Positions 8,744 to 16,527 of a DNA stretch of 64,000 nucleotides are shown piece after piece. Under the pieces are notes generated by a model that had not been told where the DNA came from, searched no databases, and saw nothing but the letters and a program-made list of their open reading frames with translations. Numbering within the stretch: position 1 is the first letter of the stretch; every line of letters begins with the position of its first letter. A program made the position numbers and the translations under genes. The DNA lies in the NCBI RefSeq assembly GCF_037645805.1, contig NZ_JBBEXE010000005.1:248001-312000 (forward strand), read 5' to 3'. The DNA is from Leptobacterium_A meishanense. Lineage in GTDB: Bacteria > Bacteroidota > Bacteroidia > Flavobacteriales > Flavobacteriaceae.

Positions 8744-9931
8744 TCAGCTTAGTATGGCTGCAATTCCGGGAAGTGTCTTTCCTTCTAAGCTCTCGAGCAT
8801 AGCGCCTCCTCCAGTAGAAACATAACTTACTTTATCTTCCAGACCAAATTGCTTTACCGCTGCAACTGAATCTCCTCCGCCTACCAATGAAAAAGCTCCT
8901 TTTTCTGTGGCTTCTCCTATACTGTTTCCCAACGTTATAGTCCCTTTGGCAAAGGCCGGCATTTCAAAAACCCCTACAGGGCCATTCCATAAAATAGTTT
9001 TCGATTTTAAGATTGTTTCATTAAACTGTGCCAGTGTATCGGGTCCTGCATCCAGACCTTGCCAACCTTCGGGTATTTCATCTACCGGGACTACCCGCGT
9101 TTGTGCATCATTATCAAATCTATCCGCAGCGAGAACATCTACCGGTAAGTGTACTTTTACCCCTTTCTTTTTAGCTTTGGCCAAAATATTTAATGCTAAT
9201 CCCTGTTTGTCATCTTCACAAATAGAGTTGCCTATTTTTCCTCCTTGGGCTTTTATAAATGTATAGGTCATCCCTCCGCCTATGATAAGATGGTCAATTT
9301 TATCCAAAATATTTTCAATAATGGTGATTTTTGAAGATACTTTTGCACCTCCCAAGATAGCGGTAACTGGCTTTTCTCCTGTTTTCATAATTTTGTCTAT
9401 TGCTTCTATTTCCTTCGCCAAAAGATATCCAAAGCATTTATTCTCCGGAAAATATTTTGCTACAATAGCGGTTGAAGCATGCGCCCGGTGGGCTGTTCCA
9501 AATGCATCGTTCACATAGATATCGCCCATTTTTGAAAGTTCTTTTGCAAATGCTTCATCACCCTTTTGTTCTTCTTCATAAAAACGTAAGTTTTCCAATA
9601 ACAATACTTCTCCATTTTGAAGAGTTGTTACAGTTTTCCTTGCCTTATCTCCAATACAATCATCCACAAACTTAACAGTCACTCCAATGACTTCTGAAAC
9701 AGTTGCTACGATATGCTTTAGTGAATACTCGTCTTGTTTTTCTTTAGGCCTTCCCAAGTGGCTCATCAATACAGCACTCCCTCCGTCTTCTAATATCTTG
9801 ATGATTGTTGGCTTTGCCGCTTGGATCCGGGTGGTATCCGTTACATTAAAATTGGCATCTAAAGGGACATTAAAATCTACTCTGATCAATGCCTTTTTAT
9901 CGGAAAAATTAAAATCATCTATTGTTTTCAC
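8744..9931 (-). CDS. pgk: Phosphoglycerate kinase
   Basis: A 395-residue glycolytic enzyme converting 1,3-bisphosphoglycerate and ADP to 3-phosphoglycerate and ATP in the cytoplasm. Family motifs are intact: RVDFNVPL near residue 17, MSHLGRP near 58, a lysine-rich ILGGAKVSSK near 193, the hinge ILWNGPVGVFE near 313, and the nucleotide-binding GGGDSVAAV near 351. Length matches bacterial PGK. It is transcribed towards the MltD-like gene but 119 bp apart. It starts 143 bp from the divergent holB. Confidence 0.97.
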   Translation of the reverse strand: MKTIDDFNFSDKKALIRVDFNVPLDANFNVTDTTRIQAAKPTIIKILEDGGSAVLMSHLGRPKEKQDEYSLKHIVATVSEVIGVTVKFVDDCIGDKARKTVTTLQNGEVLLLENLRFYEEEQKGDEAFAKELSKMGDIYVNDAFGTAHRAHASTAIVAKYFPENKCFGYLLAKEIEAIDKIMKTGEKPVTAILGGAKVSSKITIIENILDKIDHLIIGGGMTYTFIKAQGGKIGNSICEDDKQGLALNILAKAKKKGVKVHLPVDVLAADRFDNDAQTRVVPVDEIPEGWQGLDAGPDTLAQFNETILKSKTILWNGPVGVFEMPAFAKGTITLGNSIGEATEKGAFSLVGGGDSVAAVKQFGLEDKVSYVSTGGGAMLESLEGKTLPGIAAILS

Positions 9932-9981
9932 AGCATTTATTTTTTTATCTTTTTTGTTACACCCTTTTTAAAATTGGCATA

Positions 9982-10016
9982 CAAAAATATACATTTAATA
10001 GGCTTTCATGGTTCAA
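9982..10016 (-). promoter_or_regulatory. Candidate pgk promoter
   Basis: On the minus strand TATTTTTG (9982-9989) matches TAnnTTTG. A TTG (complement of 10014-10016) lies 24 bp upstream, one base longer than the usual 17-23. The pgk start codon is about 50 bp downstream. Confidence 0.4.
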
Positions 10017-10061
10017 ATTTTGTGAAGAAATAATTCTACAGCCTCGATTCTTTAAAAAAAG

Positions 10062-10069
10062 TATCTTTG
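10062..10069 (+). promoter_or_regulatory. Candidate holB -7 promoter element abutting the start codon
   Basis: TATCTTTG is a perfect TAnnTTTG element ending only 5 bp before the chosen holB ATG (10075). Initiation the usual few bases downstream would give a leaderless or nearly leaderless mRNA. No clear -33 TTG is seen. Confidence 0.4.
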
Positions 10070-10074
10070 TTTTT

Positions 10075-11256
10075 ATGTTATTCAAAGACATTTTAGGACA
10101 AGAGCATATAAAAAACCACCTTACATATAGTGCAGACAGTGGGCGCATTCCACATGCGCAACTGTTTGTAGGAAATGAAGGGTGCGGTATACTCCCCATG
10201 GCCATTGCCTATGCCCAATATGTTCTTTGCAAAAATACCGGAGGAGAAAATATACAAGGAAATACAGCTTGTAATATAAAATTTGAACATCTTTCTCATC
10301 CAGATCTCCATTTTGCCTTTCCTGTAGCCACTAACAATAAAATAAAATCACATCCCGTGAGCAATTCATTCATGGAAGAGTGGCGCCAATTTGTTAAAGG
10401 ACAGCCTTATGGAAATTTGTTCGATTGGTACCAATTAATTGGCATTGAAAACAAGCAAGGGCAAATTGGTGTAGATGAGGCACAAGAAATTGTAAAATCG
10501 CTTTCATTAAAAGCATATGAAGGAGGCTATAAAATAATGATCATTTGGATGGCCGACAAAATGAATATCGCTGCTTCCAACAAGTTATTAAAGCTTATTG
10601 AGGAGCCTCCTGAAAAAACATTATTTCTCCTGCTTACCGAAGATGAGGAACAAATTATCCAAACAATACGGTCTCGTTGCCAGGTGCTTCATTTCCCTCC
10701 TTTATCCGAAGTAGTAGTTAAAGATGCTTTAATTAATAAGGGATTGGAAGCAAATGAAGCCACAAAAATTGCACACCAAGCCAATGGAAATTATAATAAA
10801 GCTATTGACCTATTTAATAAGGATTCTGAAGACATTACTTTTGAAAGATGGTTTGTTTTATGGGTGAGAAGTGCCTTTAAAGCTAAAGGAAACAAAACTG
10901 CCATTCATGATTTAATTAACTGGAGCGAACAAGTAGCCGGTACCGGAAGAGAAACGCAAAAACAATTTTTGCACTATTGCATTGCTATTTTCAGGCAAGC
11001 CATGCTACTAAACTATAAGTTGCCCGATTTAGTATATGTCGCATTTAATTATGATGGTTTTAGCCTGGAAAAATTTGCTCCTTTTGTACATGAAAGCAAC
11101 ATCGTTGAGATTATCAAAGAATTAGAAGATAGTAGCTATCATATAGAGCGCAATGGAAATGCAAAGATTATTTTTACAGATTTATCTATTAAATTAACTC
11201 GATTGTTACATAAAAAAACCCATAAAAATGAACATAAACATGCTACAGGTGCATAA
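10075..11256 (+). CDS. holB: DNA polymerase III subunit delta prime
   Basis: A 393-residue clamp-loader subunit. I chose the ATG at 10075 because the recognisable protein begins MLFKDILGQEHIKNHL; upstream in-frame codons from 9922 encode non-conserved sequence across the promoter region. Delta-prime hallmarks are present. There is a P-loop position with a degenerate motif (VGNEGCGILPMAIA, lacking the Lys/Thr needed for ATP hydrolysis), KMNIAASNKLLKLIEEPPE near 160, and the SRC arginine-finger motif in TIRSRCQVL near 200. It helps load the sliding clamp during replication. The 3' end overlaps the next gene by 29 bp, so the two are translationally close. Confidence 0.92.
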   Translation: MLFKDILGQEHIKNHLTYSADSGRIPHAQLFVGNEGCGILPMAIAYAQYVLCKNTGGENIQGNTACNIKFEHLSHPDLHFAFPVATNNKIKSHPVSNSFMEEWRQFVKGQPYGNLFDWYQLIGIENKQGQIGVDEAQEIVKSLSLKAYEGGYKIMIIWMADKMNIAASNKLLKLIEEPPEKTLFLLLTEDEEQIIQTIRSRCQVLHFPPLSEVVVKDALINKGLEANEATKIAHQANGNYNKAIDLFNKDSEDITFERWFVLWVRSAFKAKGNKTAIHDLINWSEQVAGTGRETQKQFLHYCIAIFRQAMLLNYKLPDLVYVAFNYDGFSLEKFAPFVHESNIVEIIKELEDSSYHIERNGNAKIIFTDLSIKLTRLLHKKTHKNEHKHATGA

Positions 11257-11638
11257 GCACTTACCGGAAATCCTCATTTTGTTATTCTTAGCCATTACAT
11301 TTATGCAAAGTGCTCTAGATAAAATTTTCGATTGGAGTGGAAACCGCGATTATTTTCAAGATCATTTTTCAAAGGCTATTGCTAGCAGTGGTTTTATAAC
11401 TTTCTTGTTATTTGTTGTGACAGCTCTCGAGTTGGTCTCTGGAATTTACAGTGTTTTAGGGCTGGTTGGGTTGATTTTTTATGATTCCTCTGTTTGGGCA
11501 TTGACCGGTACTGTGCTTTCTTCAGTAACATTATTGTTTTTGCTCCTCGGCCAACGTATTGCAAAAGATTATGCAGGTGCTTTAACTATTGTATGTTATT
11601 TTATAGTGGCCGTTTTTGGGGTTTTTCTTTTAACTTGA
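11228..11638 (+). CDS. DoxX-like integral membrane protein
   Basis: A 136-residue protein with four hydrophobic segments (about 13-31, 53-76, 80-103 and 112-135). The first segment carries FMQSALDKIFDW, which resembles the start of DoxX/SURF4-like membrane proteins. Function is unknown; relatives have been linked to redox or quinone chemistry but nothing here proves it. The ATG at 11228 lies inside the 3' end of holB (29-bp overlap). A second ATG at 11240 is an equally possible start and would still overlap. Confidence 0.65.
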   Translation: MNINMLQVHKHLPEILILLFLAITFMQSALDKIFDWSGNRDYFQDHFSKAIASSGFITFLLFVVTALELVSGIYSVLGLVGLIFYDSSVWALTGTVLSSVTLLFLLLGQRIAKDYAGALTIVCYFIVAVFGVFLLT

Positions 11639-11682
11639 ATGCGGCAAGACAAAAATTGAGAACTCATTAAAAATCACAATTA

Positions 11683-11919
11683 ATGAAAACTATGACTTGT
11701 GAACAATTAGGCGGTGCCTGTGATAAAAAGTTTCAGGCAGAGACCTTTGAAGAAATTGCCGAAATGAGCAAAAAGCATGGCATGGAAATGTTTAAAAAAG
11801 GAGATGCTCCACATTTAAACGCCATGAATAAAATGAAGGGGCTGATAAAATCTCCTGAAGCGATGGCGGAATGGTATGATAAGAAAAGAGCCTTTTTTAA
11901 TTCACTCTCTAATGATTAG
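11683..11919 (+). CDS. DUF1059-like small protein
   Basis: A 78-residue soluble protein starting MKTMTCEQLGGACDKKF, with two Cys near the N-terminus and a helical remainder (EEIAEMSKKHGMEMFKKGD). I recognise it as a short conserved family in Bacteroidetes usually labelled DUF1059-like. The function is unknown. It stands 44 bp after the DoxX-like gene on the same strand. Confidence 0.65.
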   Translation: MKTMTCEQLGGACDKKFQAETFEEIAEMSKKHGMEMFKKGDAPHLNAMNKMKGLIKSPEAMAEWYDKKRAFFNSLSND

Positions 11920-12012
11920 GATAAAAAATTAGTCCATAAGGTATTGCTTTTAATTTGGAAAATACCTGATAAATAATTAATGAAAAATATACCTTTTGTA
12001 AGCTATTAAATT

Positions 12013-12555
12013 ATGGATAAAGCATTAAAAACAATGATTGACAATATGCCTGAAAAAACAGGCAAATCATTGCATGAGTGGAAATCATTACTGAAAACTA
12101 AATCATTCACTAAACATTCCGAAGCGGTTGCTTTTCTTAAAAAGGAATATAATGTTACTCATGGCTTTGCAAATACAATTGTGGCCTTATCAAAAGAAGA
12201 AAAACAAACACCCGATGACCTAGTTGCAAACCAATATCAAGGCAAGGAAAATTTATTCCCAATTTACAAAAGCTTAATTGCCATTGTTGAAGGCTTTGGT
12301 GATGATGTTAGAATTACGCCAAAAAAGACAGAAGTGAGCATAGACCGAAAAAAGAAGTTTGCAGTAATTAGGCCTGCCACAAAAACAAGAATAGATTTGG
12401 GGCTAAAGCTGAAAGAAAAGCCTATAACAGATCGCCTTGAAAACTCAGGCCCTTTTGGAACCATGTGCACACACCTGGTTAAGTTATCCAATCAAAATGA
12501 GATAGATAGTGAGTTGAAAGAATGGTTAAAGGAAGCTTATCTTAAAGCTGAATAG
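12013..12555 (+). CDS. DUF4287/DUF5655 domain protein
   Basis: A 180-residue soluble protein. The N-terminal third (MPEKTGKSLHEWKSLL ... EYNVTHGFANTIV) matches the DUF4287 pattern seen in many soil and marine bacteria. The C-terminal part (YKSLIAIVEGFGDDVRITPKKTEVSIDRKKKFAVI) matches DUF5655, a small alpha/beta domain. Neither has a known activity. It probably has its own promoter, since 93 bp separate it from the upstream small gene. No signal peptide or membrane segment. Confidence 0.75.
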   Translation: MDKALKTMIDNMPEKTGKSLHEWKSLLKTKSFTKHSEAVAFLKKEYNVTHGFANTIVALSKEEKQTPDDLVANQYQGKENLFPIYKSLIAIVEGFGDDVRITPKKTEVSIDRKKKFAVIRPATKTRIDLGLKLKEKPITDRLENSGPFGTMCTHLVKLSNQNEIDSELKEWLKEAYLKAE

Positions 12556-12583
12556 TATCATAAGCAACAAAAATAGATGTTAG

Positions 12584-13105
12584 TTATTTTTGAGTATACG
12601 ATGTATTTAATTGCTCCAAAATAGTTTCCGTAAGGTCTTTGTCCTCTTTTCCATAAAGTACACTTCCTGCATCATTAGCTCCTAGGATGTATGTGTAACC
12701 ATTTTGTGAACCATACTCTTTAACGAAATCTTTTACCTTTTTTACCAAGGAGTCTATTGCTGCCTGGCTTTCCTGCTGAATCTGTTGCTCTTCGTATTGA
12801 AGTTGTTGTTGGATAAATTGCCTTTTTTGAAGTAATTCATTGTATTTTTTCTGTGCTTCTGATTGCGACATTTTTCTGGAGTCTGTATCAAATGTCTGTG
12901 CTTCTAGTTGAAAGGCCTTTGAAATGCTATCTGCTTTTTTATCAAATTTCTCAATCTTTGTTTTGAACCTTGCTTCAATATCTTTTTTTTCCTGATAATC
13001 ATTTATCAGTTTTACATTATCTATATATGCAATCTTATCTTGTTGGCATGCAAAAAATGTAACTGCTATTAATGTCCCTAAAATTATTTTTTTCATGATT
13101 TTCAT
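12584..13105 (-). CDS. OmpH/Skp-like periplasmic chaperone lipoprotein
   Basis: A 173-residue protein with a lipoprotein-type signal (KKIILGTLIAVTFFAC, lipobox Cys near residue 20). A long coiled-coil helix rich in K, E and Q (about 40-130) follows, then a compact end with GYTYILGANDAGSVLYG. This is the OmpH/Skp layout; Skp proteins form jellyfish-like trimers that hold unfolded outer-membrane proteins in the periplasm. Unlike classical Skp it appears lipidated, which is common in Flavobacteria. An internal Met at residue 4 is an alternative start. Confidence 0.85.
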   Translation of the reverse strand: MKIMKKIILGTLIAVTFFACQQDKIAYIDNVKLINDYQEKKDIEARFKTKIEKFDKKADSISKAFQLEAQTFDTDSRKMSQSEAQKKYNELLQKRQFIQQQLQYEEQQIQQESQAAIDSLVKKVKDFVKEYGSQNGYTYILGANDAGSVLYGKEDKDLTETILEQLNTSYTQK

Positions 13106-13323
13106 TTTTTAGTCGCACAAAAATAGAAAAGTCGTTTCTAATAATTAGCGATGATAACAATAAAATATATTTATAATAAAAATCTATTGTTTTTGTAATA
13201 TTAAAAGATTTTAGCTATTGTTTTGCGTGAATTTAAACCCTGTTTAAGCAACAAACAGAAAAACGACATACGATTTCCTTCCCTATGTAGCTTTTGATGC
13301 TTAAATCGCTTAAAAACCTGTTC

Positions 13324-14166
13324 TTAGTTGTTCTTTATCACAAAAATATGTGAAGAGTATTCTTTGTTTGCCTTTGCTTTTCTATTAGAAAGCCATCCTC
13401 GGTATGCTCCTTTAATAAAGTTCATTTTTCCGGTCTGGTATTTTTCAGATAACAGGCTCACATAATAGGCGTCAAATTTCATGGGGATTGTTTTTACAAC
13501 TTTCATTTCCACCTCTGAAAATAACATGGAAATGGTCTTTTTTGAAAAATGCCAAAAATGTCGGGGGACATCATATGCTGCCCAAAAATTTTTATAATAC
13601 TGAGCATCATAGCTTTTATAATTGGGCACTGCTATAAAAAGGCTCCCCGTTGGGGTTAAATGTTTTTTCATTTTTTTTACCTGCTCTTTCAGATCGGGAA
13701 TATGTTCTAAAACATGCCACATTGTAATAACATCATATGATTGTTTTTCAAGCTGATTTTGTCCTCTTAAAAAAACTCCTTTTTTCTCAGCTAATACACG
13801 AGCATTCTCATTCGGTTCAATACCTGTTGTTTCCCAACCATTTTTTTTCATGGCCAATAAAAAATCCCCGGTGCCTGCGCCAATGTCTAAAATAGTCCCT
13901 TTTTTGGGATGAAGTTTGTTTATCGTTTTTACTTTAAATACTGTGTTTTGTTTTTTAACAGTCTGATAGGCTTTTTCAAAAAAGCTTTTTCTAGCATCTG
14001 TATGTGAAATATAGTTTTGGGTTTTGTAGTAGGATGGTAGTTCTTCTTTTTCCGGTTGAGGAACGGTAATAAGCATGTCGTATTTTTTATTATACCACAA
14101 TTCAAATTCCTTTTCAGACACATAGTGGTCTTTGCACGTGATGTATAATTGTTCTTTGGAAAACAT
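13324..14166 (-). CDS. Class I SAM-dependent methyltransferase
   Basis: A 280-residue cytoplasmic protein with a Rossmann methyltransferase core. Motif I is ILDIGAGTGDFL near residue 92, the acidic motif II region is GIEPNENARVLAE near 115, and the UbiG-like motif III is VITMWHVLEHIPDL near 147. The segment DVPRHFWHFSK near 197 is typical of a branch often found near polysaccharide or lipid-modifying genes, but the substrate cannot be read from sequence. It follows mnmG on the same strand, with a parS-like site between them. The 218-bp gap downstream (13106-13323) shows nothing I can name. Confidence 0.85.
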   Translation of the reverse strand: MFSKEQLYITCKDHYVSEKEFELWYNKKYDMLITVPQPEKEELPSYYKTQNYISHTDARKSFFEKAYQTVKKQNTVFKVKTINKLHPKKGTILDIGAGTGDFLLAMKKNGWETTGIEPNENARVLAEKKGVFLRGQNQLEKQSYDVITMWHVLEHIPDLKEQVKKMKKHLTPTGSLFIAVPNYKSYDAQYYKNFWAAYDVPRHFWHFSKKTISMLFSEVEMKVVKTIPMKFDAYYVSLLSEKYQTGKMNFIKGAYRGWLSNRKAKANKEYSSHIFVIKNN

Positions 14167-14201
14167 TATTCTACAGTCGATTTTTTGTTTTATAACCTCA
14201 T

Positions 14202-14217
14202 CGTTCCACGTGGAACA
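14202..14217. other. parS-like ParB-binding site 1
   Basis: CGTTCCACGTGGAACA contains a perfect 14-bp palindrome GTTCCACGTGGAAC (14203-14216). It is one base from the full 16-mer form TGTTCCACGTGGAACA and closely resembles the conserved bacterial parS family (Bacillus form TGTTCCACGTGAAACA). It lies in the 57-bp gap between the mnmG stop and the methyltransferase start. ParB loads at such sites to organise origin segregation. Confidence 0.85.
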
Positions 14218-14223
14218 TGCTGC

Positions 14224-16095
14224 TTATCGCCCCATATAAACCAGCATCACGCTTATATCACTTGGGGACACCCCACTTATCCTAGAAGCTTGAGAAAGTG
14301 TAGTTGGCCTTATTTGTTTTAGCTTTTCCCTTGCTTCATATGAAAGCGATTTTAAATTATCATAATTGAAAGTTTCCGGGATTTTTATGTTTTCTAATTT
14401 GTTGAGTTTATCTGCATTTGCCTTTTCCTTTTCGATATATCCGGAATATTTTACTTGTATTTCTGCCTGTTCTAAAACATCTTCTCCAAGATTATTTTTG
14501 ATTATGTAGTTTTCTACATCCGACAATGTCCGCATTTCGTTAAGTGTTACTCCAGGGCGCGCAAAAACCTTAAACATTTTATCTGATTGTTTCATAAGAG
14601 CCGAATCTAGTTTTTCGAGAACCGGGTTAATTGCTTCAGGCTTTACACTTGTTTCTTTGAAAAATTGAATAAAGGCTCCTGCCTTTTCGGTTTTTTCTTC
14701 TACTTTTCGCAACCGGTCTTCTTTTGCTAAACCGAGTTTATAAGAAAGCGGTGTTAACCGAATATCTGCATTGTCTTGTCTTAAAAGTGTCCGGTATTCA
14801 GCTCGTGAAGTAAACATTCTATAAGGTTCTTCCGTACCTTTTGTTATAAGGTCGTCTATTAAAACTCCTATGTAGGCTTCGCTTCTTTTTAATACAAATG
14901 GCTCTTTTTCTTGTGTTTTTAAACTCGCATTAATCCCTGCCATTAACCCCTGAGAAGCTGCTTCTTCATAGCCTGTTGTTCCATTAATTTGTCCTGCAAA
15001 ATACAATCCTTCTATGAGTTTTGTTTCAAGGGTGTGTTTTAATTGTGTTGGAGGAAAATAATCATATTCAATCGCATATCCCGGTCTAAAGAATTTTACC
15101 TTTTCGAATCCGGCAACCGATTTTAACGCTTTATATTGAACATCTTCTGGTAGTGACGTTGAAAATCCATTCACGTAAACCTCAACGGTATCCCATCCTT
15201 CAGGTTCTACAAAGATTTGGTGACGGTCTTTATCTGCAAAGCGATTGATTTTGTCTTCAATAGAAGGACAATATCTTGGCCCAATGCTCTTGATCCTCCC
15301 ATTAAACATCGGTGACCTTTCAAATCCTTCTCGCAACAAATCATGAACCAGCGGACTGGTGTATGTCATATAGCAATCTCGCTGGTCAGTCAGTGGTTTG
15401 GTCTTATCAGAGTATGAAAACTTTCCCGGATTTTCATCGCCAGGTTCTTTTTTCATTTTTGAATAATCTAATGATCTTCCGTCAACCCTTGGTGGTGTCC
15501 CCGTTTTCATTCGGCCGGAATCAAAGCCAAAGTTCACCAAATCCTCTGTGATTCCTATTGCAGCTTTTTCACCTGCACGCCCTCCGCCAAATTGTTTCTC
15601 CCCAATATGAATAAGCCCATTCAAAAAAGTGCCATTGGTTAAAATGATTGTTTTTGCATAAATTTCAAGTCCTAATGATGTTTTTACACCCCTTATTTTA
15701 GTCCCTTCAAGGAGTAGTCCTGAAACCATTTCCTGATAAAAGTCCAGGTTCAGTGTTTGTTCTAACATCTTGCGCCATTCTTCTGCAAACCGCATACGGT
15801 CATTTTGTGTTCGTGGACTCCACATAGCGGGGCCTTTAGATTTATTCAACATCTTAAATTGAATCGCACTTTTGTCTGTCACAATTCCACTATAACCACC
15901 CAGTGCATCTATTTCCCTTACTATTTGTCCTTTTGCTATTCCTCCCATAGCGGGATTACAAGACATTTGGGCAATGTTCTGGAGGTTCATAGTAATCAAA
16001 AGTGTTTTTGACCCCATATTAGCAGCAGCAGCAGCAGCCTCAGACCCAGCGTGTCCGGCACCCACAACAATGACATCATATCTAGTATCAAACAT
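14224..16095 (-). CDS. mnmG: tRNA uridine-5-carboxymethylaminomethyl modification enzyme MnmG (GidA)
   Basis: A 623-residue FAD-dependent protein, full length for the family. It begins with the FAD-binding VIVVGAGHAGSEAA loop and has SCNPAMGGIAKGQI near 46, TGTPPRVDGRSLDYS near 198, a GRIKSIGPRYCPSIEDKI block near 266, and a C-terminal helical domain (YSGYIEKEKAN, LSQASRISGVSPSDISVMLVY). With MnmE it forms the cmnm5 modification at U34 of several tRNAs. It is flanked on both sides by parS-like palindromes; gidA/mnmG is near the replication origin in many bacteria. It follows ybeY with a 12-bp gap. Confidence 0.97.
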   Translation of the reverse strand: MFDTRYDVIVVGAGHAGSEAAAAAANMGSKTLLITMNLQNIAQMSCNPAMGGIAKGQIVREIDALGGYSGIVTDKSAIQFKMLNKSKGPAMWSPRTQNDRMRFAEEWRKMLEQTLNLDFYQEMVSGLLLEGTKIRGVKTSLGLEIYAKTIILTNGTFLNGLIHIGEKQFGGGRAGEKAAIGITEDLVNFGFDSGRMKTGTPPRVDGRSLDYSKMKKEPGDENPGKFSYSDKTKPLTDQRDCYMTYTSPLVHDLLREGFERSPMFNGRIKSIGPRYCPSIEDKINRFADKDRHQIFVEPEGWDTVEVYVNGFSTSLPEDVQYKALKSVAGFEKVKFFRPGYAIEYDYFPPTQLKHTLETKLIEGLYFAGQINGTTGYEEAASQGLMAGINASLKTQEKEPFVLKRSEAYIGVLIDDLITKGTEEPYRMFTSRAEYRTLLRQDNADIRLTPLSYKLGLAKEDRLRKVEEKTEKAGAFIQFFKETSVKPEAINPVLEKLDSALMKQSDKMFKVFARPGVTLNEMRTLSDVENYIIKNNLGEDVLEQAEIQVKYSGYIEKEKANADKLNKLENIKIPETFNYDNLKSLSYEAREKLKQIRPTTLSQASRISGVSPSDISVMLVYMGR

Positions 16096-16107
16096 TTCTA
16101 ATAAAAG

Positions 16108-16527
16108 TTAATGTTCCACGTGGAACATTTTTATTTTCTCATCTTCTTTTAATCGCATTACGGCTGCTTTTTTCTTTGTTTTGTCGCTATAACCACAATA
16201 ATGTAAAACACCATGTACCATAACTCTTTTCAATTCATCCTGAAAAGAGACATTATAGTTTTTTGCATTCTCAGCGACACGATCAATCGAAATAAAAATA
16301 TCTCCGGAAACAGTTATTCCTTCAGAATAATCAAAGCTTATAATATCTGTATAGGTGTCGTGATTAAGATATCCCTTATTAATTTTGTAAAGATATTCGT
16401 CGCTACAAAAAATATAACTAAGCGTGCCTTCTTCATGATTTTCAGAGGTAATAACCTTAGAAATCCATTCTTCTAAATGCTCCTCGTTAGGGAGGTTAAA
16501 GGCGGTCTCATAATGAAAGCTAATCAT
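16108..16527 (-). CDS. ybeY: Endoribonuclease YbeY (rRNA maturation)
   Basis: A 139-residue metalloenzyme of the UPF0054/YbeY family, used in 16S rRNA 3'-end processing and ribosome quality control. The metal motif is HGVLHYCGYSDKT near 109, with the first two His of the HxxxH part intact. The usual third His (GYDH) is replaced by a Ser-Asp-Lys stretch, as I believe is common in Bacteroidetes, where Asp may serve as ligand. The last six codons (M-F-H-V-E-H) and the parS-like palindrome at 16112-16127 are the same DNA. The 5' end overlaps the DUF4175 gene by 8 bp, indicating coupling. Confidence 0.9.
   Translation of the reverse strand: MISFHYETAFNLPNEEHLEEWISKVITSENHEEGTLSYIFCSDEYLYKINKGYLNHDTYTDIISFDYSEGITVSGDIFISIDRVAENAKNYNVSFQDELKRVMVHGVLHYCGYSDKTKKKAAVMRLKEDEKIKMFHVEH
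16112..16127. other. parS-like ParB-binding site 2 inside the ybeY 3' end
   Basis: TGTTCCACGTGGAACA is a perfect 16-bp palindrome and a full-length match to the parS-type consensus. It lies within the last codons of ybeY and 16 bp upstream of the mnmG start codon. Together with site 1 it brackets mnmG at a distance of about 1.9 kb. Confidence 0.9.

Noticed and set aside
9922..10074. Longer N-terminus for HolB
   Set aside because: The in-frame extension runs through the promoter region and is aromatic-rich without similarity to clamp-loader proteins. MLFKDILGQEH at 10075 is the natural start.
14131..14143. A third parS site at GCACGTG near the methyltransferase start
   Set aside because: Only the central CACGTG is shared; the flanks (TTT and ATGT) do not form the GTTCC/GGAAC arms, so it is not counted.
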